Made by a program: the position numbers and the translations under genes | The notes under the pieces: model-generated | What the model was told of the DNA's origin: nothing | What the model saw: the letters and a program-made list of their open reading frames with translations, nothing else | Database searches by the model: none | DNA from: Serinicoccus sediminis | Lineage (GTDB): Bacteria; Actinomycetota; Actinomycetes; Actinomycetales; Dermatophilaceae | NCBI RefSeq assembly: GCF_004153545.1 | Contig: NZ_SDVA01000010.1 | Span: 62,001-126,000, forward strand | Reading direction: 5' to 3' | DNA length: 64,000 nucleotides | Shown: piece by piece, positions 16,543 through 24,805 of the stretch | Numbering within the stretch: position 1 is the stretch's first letter | How the letters are laid out: each line of letters starts with the position of its first letter

Positions 16543-17862
16543 GTGACCGCCCGCCTGTGGGCAGCGATCGCTGCCGTCCTGCTGGGGATGCTGGTGCTCG
16601 CGGCCCCCGCCGGCGCCACCCAGCACCCCGCCCGCCTCGCGGTGCCCGCTGGCGCCTCGGAGGAGGCTGCCGAGTCGGTGCAGGGCACCGTGCGGGACCC
16701 TGACCGGGAGCCGCTGGAGGGCATCACGATCACGGTGACCCAGGACGGCGAGGAGGTCGGGTCGGCCGTCACCGACGCCGAGGGTGCCTGGGCGGTCCCG
16801 CTGCCCGGCCCGGGGTCCTACACCGTGACGCTGGACGTCGCCGGGCTGCCCGAGGGTGTGGCGCCGCGCGCCGAGGGCGGAGAGGTGCTGGACGACGTGA
16901 CCGTCCGCCCCGGGGCCTCGCAGGGCGTGATCTTCCAGCTCGGGACCGGTGAGGTGGAAGAGGGCGGTGCCGGCATCCCGGTCGCCCGGGTCCTGCAGCT
17001 CGTCGTCGACGGCATCAAGTTCGGCGCCATCATCGCCATCACCGCCGTGGGTCTCTCTCTCGTGTTCGGCACCACCAAGCTCATCAACTTCGCGCACGGC
17101 GAGTTCGTCACCATCGGCGCGGTCACCGCATACTTCCTCAGCACCGCACCGGGGAACCTGCCGATCGTCCTGGCCGCCGTCCTGGCCATGGCGGTCGGGG
17201 GAGCGGTCGCGGGTGGCGTCGAGGTCGGTCTGTGGCGGCCGCTGCGGCGCCGGGGGGCGGGGCTGATCCAGATGTTTATCGTCGCGATCGGGCTGTCCCT
17301 GCTGCTGCGGCACCTGGTGCTCATCGTCTTCGGGTCACGGCGCCAGCAGTACGACGAGTACTCGCTGCAGACCGCGTGGACCCTCGGCCCGGTGCGGATC
17401 ACCCCGCGCGACCTCGTCATCACCGTGCTGGCCTTCGCGATCATGATCGCGGTGGCCGTGATGCTGCAGCGCACCCGGATCGGGACCGCGATGCGGGCGG
17501 TCAACGACAACAAGGACCTGGCCGAGGCGTCCGGCATCGACGTCCAGCGGGTCATCCTCGTCGTCTGGGTCCTCGGGGGTGCGCTGGCCGCGATCGGTGG
17601 CGTCTTCTTCGGCCTGACCCAGGCGATCTACAGCGAGATGGGCTTCGAGCTGCTGCTGCTGATGTTCGCCGGCGTCATCCTGGGCGGTCTCGGCAGCGCC
17701 TACGGCGCCATGCTCGGGTCGCTCGTCATCGGCCTGGTCTCGCAGCTGTCCACCCTCTGGTTCCCGGCCTCGCTCGCCTACATGTGGGCACTGCTCGTCA
17801 TGATCATCGTCCTCCTCGTCCGGCCACAGGGGCTCCTGGGCCGTCGCGAGCGGGTCGGCTGA
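16543..17862 (+). CDS. livH: Branched-chain amino-acid ABC permease (LivH) with exported N-terminal domain
   Basis: A 439-residue protein. Residues 1-27 are a signal-like helix ending AGATQ. About 45-130 form a carboxypeptidase-regulatory-like beta-sandwich (VQGTVRDPDREPLEGITITV, TDAEGAWAVPLPGPGSYTV). From about 150 a LivH permease follows, with LINFAHGEFVTIGA and the cytoplasmic EAA-like loop RTRIGTAMRAVNDN. The extra domain should face outside the membrane, where it could touch the cell wall or the binding lipoprotein. GTG 16543 is supported by GAAGGAG at 16531-16537. First of four overlapping or closely spaced liv genes. Confidence 0.9.
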   Translation: MTARLWAAIAAVLLGMLVLAAPAGATQHPARLAVPAGASEEAAESVQGTVRDPDREPLEGITITVTQDGEEVGSAVTDAEGAWAVPLPGPGSYTVTLDVAGLPEGVAPRAEGGEVLDDVTVRPGASQGVIFQLGTGEVEEGGAGIPVARVLQLVVDGIKFGAIIAITAVGLSLVFGTTKLINFAHGEFVTIGAVTAYFLSTAPGNLPIVLAAVLAMAVGGAVAGGVEVGLWRPLRRRGAGLIQMFIVAIGLSLLLRHLVLIVFGSRRQQYDEYSLQTAWTLGPVRITPRDLVITVLAFAIMIAVAVMLQRTRIGTAMRAVNDNKDLAEASGIDVQRVILVVWVLGGALAAIGGVFFGLTQAIYSEMGFELLLLMFAGVILGGLGSAYGAMLGSLVIGLVSQLSTLWFPASLAYMWALLVMIIVLLVRPQGLLGRRERVG

Positions 17863-17873
17863 GGAGAGGAACG

Positions 17874-18863
17874 ATGGACGTCCTGGCAGTGCTCTCCGTC
17901 GCGATCCGCGGCGCACTCGGCCCCGAGGCCGCGATCTACGCCCTGGCCGCGATCGGGCTCAACATCCACTTCGGCTACACCGGCCTGCTCAACTTCGGGC
18001 AGGTGGGCTTCATGCTCGTCGGCGCCTACGGCACGGCCATCTCCGTGCTGTCCTTCGACGCCCCGCTGTGGGTCGGCGTCATCGTGGGTATGGCGTGCGC
18101 CGTCGTGCTCGCGCTCATCCTCGGCATACCGACGCTGCGGCTGCGGGGGGACTACCTCGCCATCGCGACGATCGCCGCCGCCGAGGTGCTGCGCTACGTC
18201 TACCGGTCCTCCTTCGCCGAGCCGGTCACCGGTGGGGTGTTCGGGCTCGTCCAGTTCGCCGACGGCTTGTACGCGCTCAACCCGTTCAGCGGGCCGCTCG
18301 AGCTCGGTCCGCTGCGCTTCAGCGACCGCGCGCTGTGGCTGATGACGGTCGCCTGGGGCACCACCTTCCTCGCGGCCGCGCTCGTCTGGCTGCTGGTGCA
18401 CAGCCCCTGGGGGCGGGTGCTGCGGGCCGTGCGGGAGGACGAGGACGCCGCCCGGAGCCTGGGCAAGAACGTCTTCGCCTACAAGATGCAGGCCCTCGTG
18501 CTCGGCGGTGTCCTGGGTGCGCTGGCAGGGTCCCTGCTCGCGATCAACAGCCAGGCGATCACCCCCGACGCCTTCATCCCCATCATCACATTCTACCTCT
18601 GGACCATCATGATCCTCGGCGGCGCGAGCCGGGTGCTGGGCCCGATACTGGGCTCCATCGTCTTCTGGTTCCTGCTCACCTTCCTCGACGCCTTCCTCCG
18701 CAGCGCCATGTCGGCCGGGTGGATCCCCGGCACCCTGCTCGTCCCCAGCGACATCGGCGCGGTGCGCTTCGCCGCCGTCGGGCTCGGGCTGATGCTGCTC
18801 ATGATGTTCCGGCCCGCCGGGCTCATCGGCAACCAGAAGGAGCTGCGTCTCGATGTCCGATGA
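17874..18863 (+). CDS. livM: Branched-chain amino-acid ABC permease (LivM)
   Basis: A 329-residue inner-membrane permease with about nine helices, pairing with LivH. Family segments GYTGLLNFGQVGFMLVGAYG, LRGDYLAIATIA and the EAA-like loop SPWGRVLRAVREDEDAARSLGKN are clear. The ATG at 17874 follows GAGGAGAGG, 11 nt after the livH stop. Its 3' end overlaps livG by 11 nt. Confidence 0.94.
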   Translation: MDVLAVLSVAIRGALGPEAAIYALAAIGLNIHFGYTGLLNFGQVGFMLVGAYGTAISVLSFDAPLWVGVIVGMACAVVLALILGIPTLRLRGDYLAIATIAAAEVLRYVYRSSFAEPVTGGVFGLVQFADGLYALNPFSGPLELGPLRFSDRALWLMTVAWGTTFLAAALVWLLVHSPWGRVLRAVREDEDAARSLGKNVFAYKMQALVLGGVLGALAGSLLAINSQAITPDAFIPIITFYLWTIMILGGASRVLGPILGSIVFWFLLTFLDAFLRSAMSAGWIPGTLLVPSDIGAVRFAAVGLGLMLLMMFRPAGLIGNQKELRLDVR

Positions 18864-19785
18864 CAGCCACGAGGAGCTGCTCGCCCAGCGCGAGACCGCG
18901 CACGACGAGGAGCGTCAGCGCGAGGCGGAGCCCTCCGTCGGCGCCCGGCGCGCCGCCGCAGCACTGGCCGGGGTCGCGAACGTGCCCGGCGTCGCCAAGC
19001 CCGACCCCATCCTGGTCGCGGACGACATGTCCCGACGCTTCGGGGGGGTCACGGCGGTGGAGGTGGAGCACCTCGAGGTGCAGCGCGGCACCATCACCGC
19101 CCTCATCGGTCCCAACGGGGCCGGCAAGTCGACGTTCTTCAACCTCATCACCGGCTTCGACAAGCCGAACTCGGGGCGCTGGTCCTTCGACGGGAAGGAC
19201 ATCAGCGGCGCCCCCTCCTTCCGGATCGCCCGGCACGGGATGGTGCGGACCTTCCAGCTGACCAAGGCACTGACCCGGCTGACGTCGCTGGAGAACCTCA
19301 TGCTGGGGGCCACCGGCCAGCGGGGGGAGCGCCTGCTCGCCTCGCTGCTGCGGCCCTCCTGGGCCCGGCAGGAGGCGGACATCCGCGCCCGGGCCGAGGA
19401 GCTCCTGGGCCGCTTCAACCTCACCCACATGCGGGACGAGTTCGCGGGCACCATGTCCGGAGGGCAGCGCAAGCTGCTGGAGATGGCCCGTGCCCTCATG
19501 GTGAAGCCGGACATGATCCTGCTGGACGAGCCCATGGCGGGAGTCAACCCGGCGCTCACCCAGTCGCTCCTCGGCCACATCGAGGCGCTGCGCGACGAGG
19601 GGATGACCATCGTCCTCGTCGAGCACGACATGGACGTCATCATGTCCATCAGCGACTGGGTGGTGTGCTTCGCGCAGGGCCAGGTCATCGCCGAGGGTCG
19701 GCCGGACGACATCCGCCGGGACACCGCCGTCATCGACGCCTACCTCGGCACCCATCGATCCCTGCAGGAGGAGGACCCGTCGTGA
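18853..19785 (+). CDS. livG: Branched-chain amino-acid ABC ATPase (LivG)
   Basis: A 310-residue ATPase. About 50 extra charged residues precede the domain, which opens at ILVADDMSRRFGG. Walker A is GPNGAGKST, the signature MSGGQRK and Walker B MILLDEP, followed by the LivG-typical MAGVNPAL and H-loop VEHDMDVI. It energises uptake through LivH/LivM. The start overlaps the end of livM and its stop overlaps the livF GTG. A shorter start inside the charged extension is possible. Confidence 0.94.
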   Translation: MSDDSHEELLAQRETAHDEERQREAEPSVGARRAAAALAGVANVPGVAKPDPILVADDMSRRFGGVTAVEVEHLEVQRGTITALIGPNGAGKSTFFNLITGFDKPNSGRWSFDGKDISGAPSFRIARHGMVRTFQLTKALTRLTSLENLMLGATGQRGERLLASLLRPSWARQEADIRARAEELLGRFNLTHMRDEFAGTMSGGQRKLLEMARALMVKPDMILLDEPMAGVNPALTQSLLGHIEALRDEGMTIVLVEHDMDVIMSISDWVVCFAQGQVIAEGRPDDIRRDTAVIDAYLGTHRSLQEEDPS

Positions 19786-20549
19786 GCGACGAGACCAGCC
19801 CCAGCCCCGGCCAGCCGGGGCACGAGAGGGTCCTGTGGACCGAGGAGCTCGTCGCGGGCTACATCCCCGACGTCGACATCCTCCGCGGGTGCACGGTGGA
19901 GGTACGGACCGGCGAGCTGGTCGGGATCATCGGACCCAACGGGGCCGGCAAGTCCACCCTCATCAAGGCGATGTTCGGCCTGGTCCCCATCCGCTCCGGC
20001 CGGGTGCTGCTCCAGGGCGACGACATCACCGGCCGGCCGGCGCACAAGCTCGTCGCCGACGGCCTGGGCTACGTCCCGCAGAACAACAACGTCTTCCCCT
20101 CCCTCACCGTGGAGGAGAACCTGCAGATGGGTCTCTACCTGAGGCCCAAGGAGTATGCCGAGCGCTTCGGCGAGGTCAGCGACCTCTACCCCCTGCTCGC
20201 GGACCGGCGGGCGCAGCGGGCCGGTTCGCTGTCCGGCGGTGAGCGGCAGGTGGTCGCGATGGGGCGTGCGCTCATGACCGGCCCACGCGTGCTCTTCCTC
20301 GACGAGCCCTCGGCGGGGCTGTCCCCGCTCATGCAGGACTCCGTGTTCGAGGCCGTGTCCCGGATCAACGAGGCGGGGGTCTCGGTGCTCATGGTCGAGC
20401 AGAACGCCCGCCAGTGCCTCGACATCTCGGACCGCGCCTACGTGCTCGACCAGGGCCAGGACGCCTACACCGGGACGGGTGCGGAGCTGGCCCGCGACCC
20501 CAAGGTCATCGAGCTCTACCTCGGCACCCTGGCCCGTCTCGACGGCTGA
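19782..20549 (+). CDS. livF: Branched-chain amino-acid ABC ATPase (LivF)
   Basis: A 255-residue ATPase, the second nucleotide-binding subunit of the importer. Walker A GPNGAGKST, Q-loop region YVPQNNNVFPSLTVEENL, signature LSGGERQ, Walker B VLFLDEPSAGLSP and VEQNARQCL are complete. The GTG at 19782 overlaps the livG stop and follows GGAGGAGG. It is the last gene of the liv unit; a long GC-rich hairpin follows at 20649. Confidence 0.94.
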   Translation: MSDETSPSPGQPGHERVLWTEELVAGYIPDVDILRGCTVEVRTGELVGIIGPNGAGKSTLIKAMFGLVPIRSGRVLLQGDDITGRPAHKLVADGLGYVPQNNNVFPSLTVEENLQMGLYLRPKEYAERFGEVSDLYPLLADRRAQRAGSLSGGERQVVAMGRALMTGPRVLFLDEPSAGLSPLMQDSVFEAVSRINEAGVSVLMVEQNARQCLDISDRAYVLDQGQDAYTGTGAELARDPKVIELYLGTLARLDG

Positions 20550-20648
20550 GGGGCGGGGTCTCACCGGCGCCGACGGCCCCGTGCAGGGTCTGTCCCCATC
20601 GCGGGTCTCGTGGTCCCGGGGGTCGTGGCGGGCCGGGCCGGTGCGGCG

Positions 20649-20678
20649 GGTGGCCGGGCGCCGACGCGCCCGGCCACC
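20649..20678. terminator. Bidirectional hairpin between livF and the binding-protein gene
   Basis: A perfect 13-bp stem (GGTGGCCGGGCGC / GCGCCCGGCCACC) with a 4-nt CGAC loop lies between two convergent genes. There is no T-run on either side, as is common for high-GC actinobacterial terminators. Confidence 0.65.
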
Positions 20679-20685
20679 ACCACGC

Positions 20686-22038
20686 TCACTCGGCCGGGTT
20701 CGCCTCGACCGTCTCGACCGACTGCAGCTCGCCGGCGTCGTCGAACTCGTAGACCTCGATGGTGGCCGTCCCGGGCTCACCGGCGTCGGTGAAGTCCAGC
20801 GGGCCGCTGGCACCGTTGTAGTCGATGTCCTCGCCGTCCTCCAGCAGGCCCTTGCACTCCTCGAAGGAGGTGCACTCGGTGCCCTCGCTGGTGATGCCGT
20901 TCACCTCGGCCTTGAAGTCGGCCGCGTTGACCGAGCCGGCCGCCTCGGCGGCCAGGGCCATGGTCACGGCGCAGTCGTAGACCTGCGGGGCGAACTGGGT
21001 CTCCTCCAGGTCCGGGGCGTACTCCTGCAGCCTGCTGATGAAGTCCGGGTTGTCGGCCGAGGCCGGTGCCGTGCCCTTCATCCCGGCGATGACGCTCGGG
21101 TCGGACTCGTTGACGATGCTGCCCAGGTCGGCGGACCGCAGACCGTCGGCGCCGTAGACCCCGATCGAGTCCGGGGTGAGGCCGGCCTCGAACATGCCCT
21201 GGAGGATCTGGCCGCCCTCCTCGAAGGCGATGACGACGACGGCGTCCGGGTCGGCCGACTCGACGGAGGACACCACGGCGTTGAACTCACGCGCCAACGG
21301 GTCGTAGGTCTCGTTGAGCGCCACGGTCGCGCCGGCGTTCTCGAGGGCGGTCGCGGTGGCCTCGGCGAGACCCGAGCCGTAGTCGTCCGCCCGGGCGACG
21401 ATCGCGACGTTGCTGTAGCCGTCGTTGACGATCGTGTTGGCCAGCACCGGGCCCTGCAGGGCGTCCGAGGGCGCCGTGCGGATATAGAGCCCGTCGTCCT
21501 CGTAGTCGGTGAAGGTGGGTGCGGTGTTCGAGCCCGAGCACTGCATGACGTTGGCCCCGGTCACCCGGTCGATGATGGCCAGGGACATGCCGGACGCCGC
21601 GGCGCCGACGATGGCGCTGGGCTGCTCGGCCAGGATGCGGTCGGCCGCCTGCTGCGCGGCCGCCTCCTGCCCCGCCTCGTCACCGGCCACCGGCTCGGGG
21701 ACCTCCTGGTCCAGCACGCCGCCGGCGGCGTTGATGTCCTCGATCGCCAGCCCGAGGGCCTCGATCTGGGGCGGACCGAGGAAGGCGAGCTGCCCCGTCT
21801 CCGGGAGCACGTAGCCGAAGGTGAAGGTGTCCGAGGTGTTGCCGTCACCACCGGCGGTGTCGCCCTCGGTCTCCATGGACTCGTCCGAGGTCTCACCTCC
21901 CTCGTCCTCGTCGGCGGCGCTCTCCTCCGCGGCGGTCTCCTCGGTGTCCGTCTCGTCGGCGGCGTCGCCTCCGCAGGCGGCCAGCAGGGCCACGGCCGAC
22001 AGGGCGGCCACGCTCCTCAGGTGCGTCTTCACACGCAT
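20686..22038 (-). CDS. Branched-chain amino-acid-binding lipoprotein (LivK type)
   Basis: A 450-residue type I periplasmic-binding-fold protein. A lipoprotein signal ends at LLAAC with C22 as the lipidated cysteine. About residues 25-70 form a very acidic, Glu/Asp/Gly/Thr-rich tether. The ligand-binding fold then begins at FTFGYVLPETGQLAFLGPP and includes AIVGAAASGMSLAI and AIVARADDYGSGLA. It should deliver substrate to LivHMGF. It is unusual here in being convergent with the permease genes and not leading them. Substrate is inferred from context only. Confidence 0.88.
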   Translation of the reverse strand: MRVKTHLRSVAALSAVALLAACGGDAADETDTEETAAEESAADEDEGGETSDESMETEGDTAGGDGNTSDTFTFGYVLPETGQLAFLGPPQIEALGLAIEDINAAGGVLDQEVPEPVAGDEAGQEAAAQQAADRILAEQPSAIVGAAASGMSLAIIDRVTGANVMQCSGSNTAPTFTDYEDDGLYIRTAPSDALQGPVLANTIVNDGYSNVAIVARADDYGSGLAEATATALENAGATVALNETYDPLAREFNAVVSSVESADPDAVVVIAFEEGGQILQGMFEAGLTPDSIGVYGADGLRSADLGSIVNESDPSVIAGMKGTAPASADNPDFISRLQEYAPDLEETQFAPQVYDCAVTMALAAEAAGSVNAADFKAEVNGITSEGTECTSFEECKGLLEDGEDIDYNGASGPLDFTDAGEPGTATIEVYEFDDAGELQSVETVEANPAE

Positions 22039-22090
22039 GTGTCACCTCTCTGGTGTTCGGGGGGCATCGTTGCCCGGTCCTCGGGACCTC

Positions 22091-22096
22091 ACCCTA
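22091..22096 (-). promoter_or_regulatory. -10 element for the binding lipoprotein gene
   Basis: Read on the minus strand, TAGGGT (22096 to 22091) fits TANNNT and would start transcription about 45 nt before the ATG at 22038, which has an AGAGAGGTG ribosome binding site. No clear -35 is seen. Confidence 0.35.
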
Positions 22097-22172
22097 GGCT
22101 GCGCGGGGGACCGAGGCGCCCATCGTCACCAAACTGTGACCTGCGGGTATACGGGCGACGGACCAGCAGCCC

Positions 22173-23009
22173 TCAGGCGTCCACCTCGGGCCGGTGCGTC
22201 ACCAGGATCGCGGTCCCCGGCACGACCCGCCCCCGGACCGGCCCCCAGCCACCCCACACGCGCGTCGACCCCGGTGGCCATCCCGGCTCGACGAGATCCT
22301 CCAGGACCAGCCCCGCGTCGTGGACCGCGCGCACCAGCTCACCCACCGTGCGGTGGTGCTCGGTGTAGGTCGCCACCCCCTCGGCGGTCTCCTCCACGTA
22401 GGCCTCCTGCGTGAAGTAGGGGTACCGCGCCACGAGGCCCTCCTCGTCCGGAAGGTCCGGGAACACCCAGCGGAACGGGTGTGGCAGGGAGAAGACCACC
22501 CGCCCCCCGGGCCGCACGACGCGCGCCCACTCGCGCAGCACGGCGCCGGCGTCCGGGACGAACGCCAGGACGCCGTGGGCCGTCACGACCAGGTCGACGC
22601 TCTCGTCGGCGAAGGGCAGGAGCGCCCCGTCGCACTGGACGTAGCCGAGAGGACCCGGGCGGGACGACCGCTCGTCGACCCTGCAGGCCACCCGCAGCAT
22701 GGCCGCGCTGAGGTCCGTGCTCACCACCCGGGCGCCCTGGCCGGCGCACCAGCGTCCTCCCTGCGCCGCGCCCCCGCCGACCTCAAGGACGTCGCGCCCC
22801 CGCAGCTCGCCCAGCAGGCCGAGGTCCTGCTCCGTCCACCCCTCCGGCCCCCACGTCAGCTCCGCGTCGCCCAGGTCGTCCCCGTGCTCGGCGTAGTAGC
22901 GGTCGGCCTCCGCGTCCCACCAGGCCCTGCCCGCCCGCACGGACTCGTCGTGGGTGGCCGGCCGACGGACCGCGCGGTCCGGGCTGGGGGAGAGGTCGGA
23001 GTCGTCCAT
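22173..23009 (-). CDS. Class I SAM-dependent methyltransferase
   Basis: A 278-residue Rossmann-fold methyltransferase. Motif I is DVLEVGGGAAQGGRW (about residues 73-87), motif II VVSTDLSAAML, and a DLVVTAHGVLAFVPD segment precedes VRPGGRVVFSLPHPF. A Trp-rich preface (RAGRAWWDAEADRYYAEHG) is common in actinobacterial methyltransferases near rpsA. The substrate is unknown; a small molecule is more likely than DNA or RNA. The ATG at 23009 is chosen over an upstream GTG at 23072, which would overlap the rpsA promoter on the other strand. Confidence 0.85.
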   Translation of the reverse strand: MDDSDLSPSPDRAVRRPATHDESVRAGRAWWDAEADRYYAEHGDDLGDAELTWGPEGWTEQDLGLLGELRGRDVLEVGGGAAQGGRWCAGQGARVVSTDLSAAMLRVACRVDERSSRPGPLGYVQCDGALLPFADESVDLVVTAHGVLAFVPDAGAVLREWARVVRPGGRVVFSLPHPFRWVFPDLPDEEGLVARYPYFTQEAYVEETAEGVATYTEHHRTVGELVRAVHDAGLVLEDLVEPGWPPGSTRVWGGWGPVRGRVVPGTAILVTHRPEVDA

Positions 23010-23028
23010 CGGGCCAGCATGCCCGTTT

Positions 23029-23057
23029 TTGACCTGCCTGAGGTGCACCGATAGTCT
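23029..23057 (+). promoter_or_regulatory. Housekeeping promoter of rpsA
   Basis: TTGACC (23029-23034), a 17-nt spacer, and TAGTCT (23052-23057) form the best sigma-A type promoter in the window. Transcription would begin near 23064, leaving a leader of about 110 nt before the rpsA ATG. Confidence 0.7.
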
Positions 23058-23173
23058 GTCAGGGCTCGTCACGCGCGCTCATCGTGCCCGGAGTTCTCCG
23101 GGTGCCGCAGCGGTCAGACGGGTGCCGCACACATCCATCCATACCTGCTGTCCACAATCGGAGTCCCTACTAC

Positions 23174-24643
23174 ATGACTGCCACCACGGCCGAGAAGGCC
23201 ACCTCCCAGATCGCCGTCAACGACATCGGCTCTGAGGAGGAACTGCTCGCGGCCATCGACGCCACGATCAAGAACTTCAACGACGGCGACATCGTCGAGG
23301 GAGTGATCGTCAAGGTCGACCGCGACGAGGTCCTGCTCGACATCGGCTACAAGACCGAGGGTGTCATCCCCTCCCGTGAGCTCGCCATCAAGCACGACGT
23401 CGACCCCTCCGAGGTCGTCACCGTCGGTGACGAGGTCGAGGCCCTGGTCCTCCAGAAGGAGGACAAGGAGGGTCGCCTGATCCTGTCCAAGAAGCGCGCC
23501 CAGTACGAGCGTGCCTGGGGCTCGATCGAGCGGATCAAGGAGGAGGACGGCGTCGTCACCGGCACCGTCATCGAGGTCGTCAAGGGCGGCCTCATCCTCG
23601 ACATCGGTCTGCGCGGCTTCCTGCCGGCCTCGCTGGTCGAGATGCGCCGGGTGCGCGACCTGCAGCCCTACGTCGGCAAGCAGATCGAGGCCAAGATCAT
23701 CGAGCTGGACAAGAACCGCAACAACGTGGTCCTGTCCCGCCGCGCCTGGCTGGAGCAGACCCAGTCCGAGGTGCGGACCACCTTCCTCAAGGAGCTGGCC
23801 AAGGGCCAGGTCCGCTCCGGGGTCGTCAGCAGCATCGTCAACTTCGGGGCGTTCGTCGACCTCGGCGGTGGCGTGGACGGCCTGGTGCACGTCTCCGAGC
23901 TGTCGTGGAAGCACATCGACCACCCGGGCGAGGTCGTCGAGGTCGGTGACGAGGTCACCGTCGAGGTGCTGGACGTCGACATGGACCGCGAGCGGGTCTC
24001 CCTGTCGCTGAAGGCGACGCTCGAGGACCCGTGGCAGACCTTCGCCCGGACGCACGCCATCGGTCAGGTCGTGCCCGGCAAGGTCACCAAGCTGGTCCCC
24101 TTCGGCGCCTTCGTGCGGGTCGAGGACGGCATCGAGGGCCTGGTCCACATCTCCGAGCTGGCCGAGCGCCACGTGGAGCTGCCCGAGCAGATCGTCACCG
24201 TCGGCGCCGAGGTCTTCGTCAAGGTCATCGACATCGACCTGGAGCGTCGCCGCATCTCGCTGTCGCTCAAGCAGGCCAACGACGCGGTCGCCAACGAGTT
24301 CGACCCGACGCTGTACGGCATGGCCGCCGAGTACGACGACCAGGGCAACTACAAGTACCCCGAGGGCTTCGACCCGGAGACCAACGAGTGGCTCGAGGGC
24401 CACGAGGAGCAGCGGGAGAAGTGGGAGAAGGAGTACGCCGACGCCCACGCCCGCTGGGAGGCGCACAAGGCGCAGGTCGAGGCCGCCTCGGAGGCCGACT
24501 CCACGGCCGGTGTCGAGGTCGCCCCGGCGTCCACGTCCTACTCCTCGGACAACACCACCGGCTCCGACGGCGGCGCCGGCACCGGCACGCTGGCGTCCGA
24601 CGAGGCGCTCGCCGCCCTGCGGGAGAAGCTCACCGGCAACTGA
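23174..24643 (+). CDS. rpsA: 30S ribosomal protein S1
   Basis: A 489-residue S1 protein with four S1 RNA-binding repeats at about residues 36-105, 122-190, 207-277 and 293-363. The third and fourth show the strong VNFGAFVDLGGGVDGLVHVSEL and VPFGAFVRVEDGIEGLVHISEL patterns. The C-terminal 120 residues are acidic, low-complexity and Ser/Thr/Gly-rich. It helps load mRNA onto the 30S subunit. The ATG at 23174 lacks a strong Shine-Dalgarno site. Four repeats and this length are normal for actinobacteria. coaE, the usual next gene, is not present downstream. Confidence 0.96.
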   Translation: MTATTAEKATSQIAVNDIGSEEELLAAIDATIKNFNDGDIVEGVIVKVDRDEVLLDIGYKTEGVIPSRELAIKHDVDPSEVVTVGDEVEALVLQKEDKEGRLILSKKRAQYERAWGSIERIKEEDGVVTGTVIEVVKGGLILDIGLRGFLPASLVEMRRVRDLQPYVGKQIEAKIIELDKNRNNVVLSRRAWLEQTQSEVRTTFLKELAKGQVRSGVVSSIVNFGAFVDLGGGVDGLVHVSELSWKHIDHPGEVVEVGDEVTVEVLDVDMDRERVSLSLKATLEDPWQTFARTHAIGQVVPGKVTKLVPFGAFVRVEDGIEGLVHISELAERHVELPEQIVTVGAEVFVKVIDIDLERRRISLSLKQANDAVANEFDPTLYGMAAEYDDQGNYKYPEGFDPETNEWLEGHEEQREKWEKEYADAHARWEAHKAQVEAASEADSTAGVEVAPASTSYSSDNTTGSDGGAGTGTLASDEALAALREKLTGN

Positions 24644-24666
24644 CCCGTCACCCCGGGTCCCCTGAC

Positions 24667-24703
24667 GACGGTCCGTCCTGCCATCCCGGCAGGGCGGACC
24701 GTT
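24667..24703 (+). terminator. rpsA terminator hairpin
   Basis: A stem of about 16 bp (GACGGTCCGTCCTGCC against GGCAGGGCGGACCGTT, two G-U pairs) with an ATCCC loop starts 24 nt after the rpsA stop. It is followed by CGTCGTC and has no T-run. Confidence 0.7.
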
Positions 24704-24805
24704 CGTCGTCCGCCTGCCGCCCGGAAGGCGGATGATACGGTGCCTGGGCCGAGAGCGCGCACTGACACGACACGAGTCCGACGTCAACGAACGAAACCGG
24801 AGATC

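Noticed and set aside
22010-23072. Methyltransferase starting at the upstream GTG (23072)
   Set aside because: It would add 21 poorly conserved residues and run across the strong rpsA promoter; ATG 23009 gives a more normal N-terminus.
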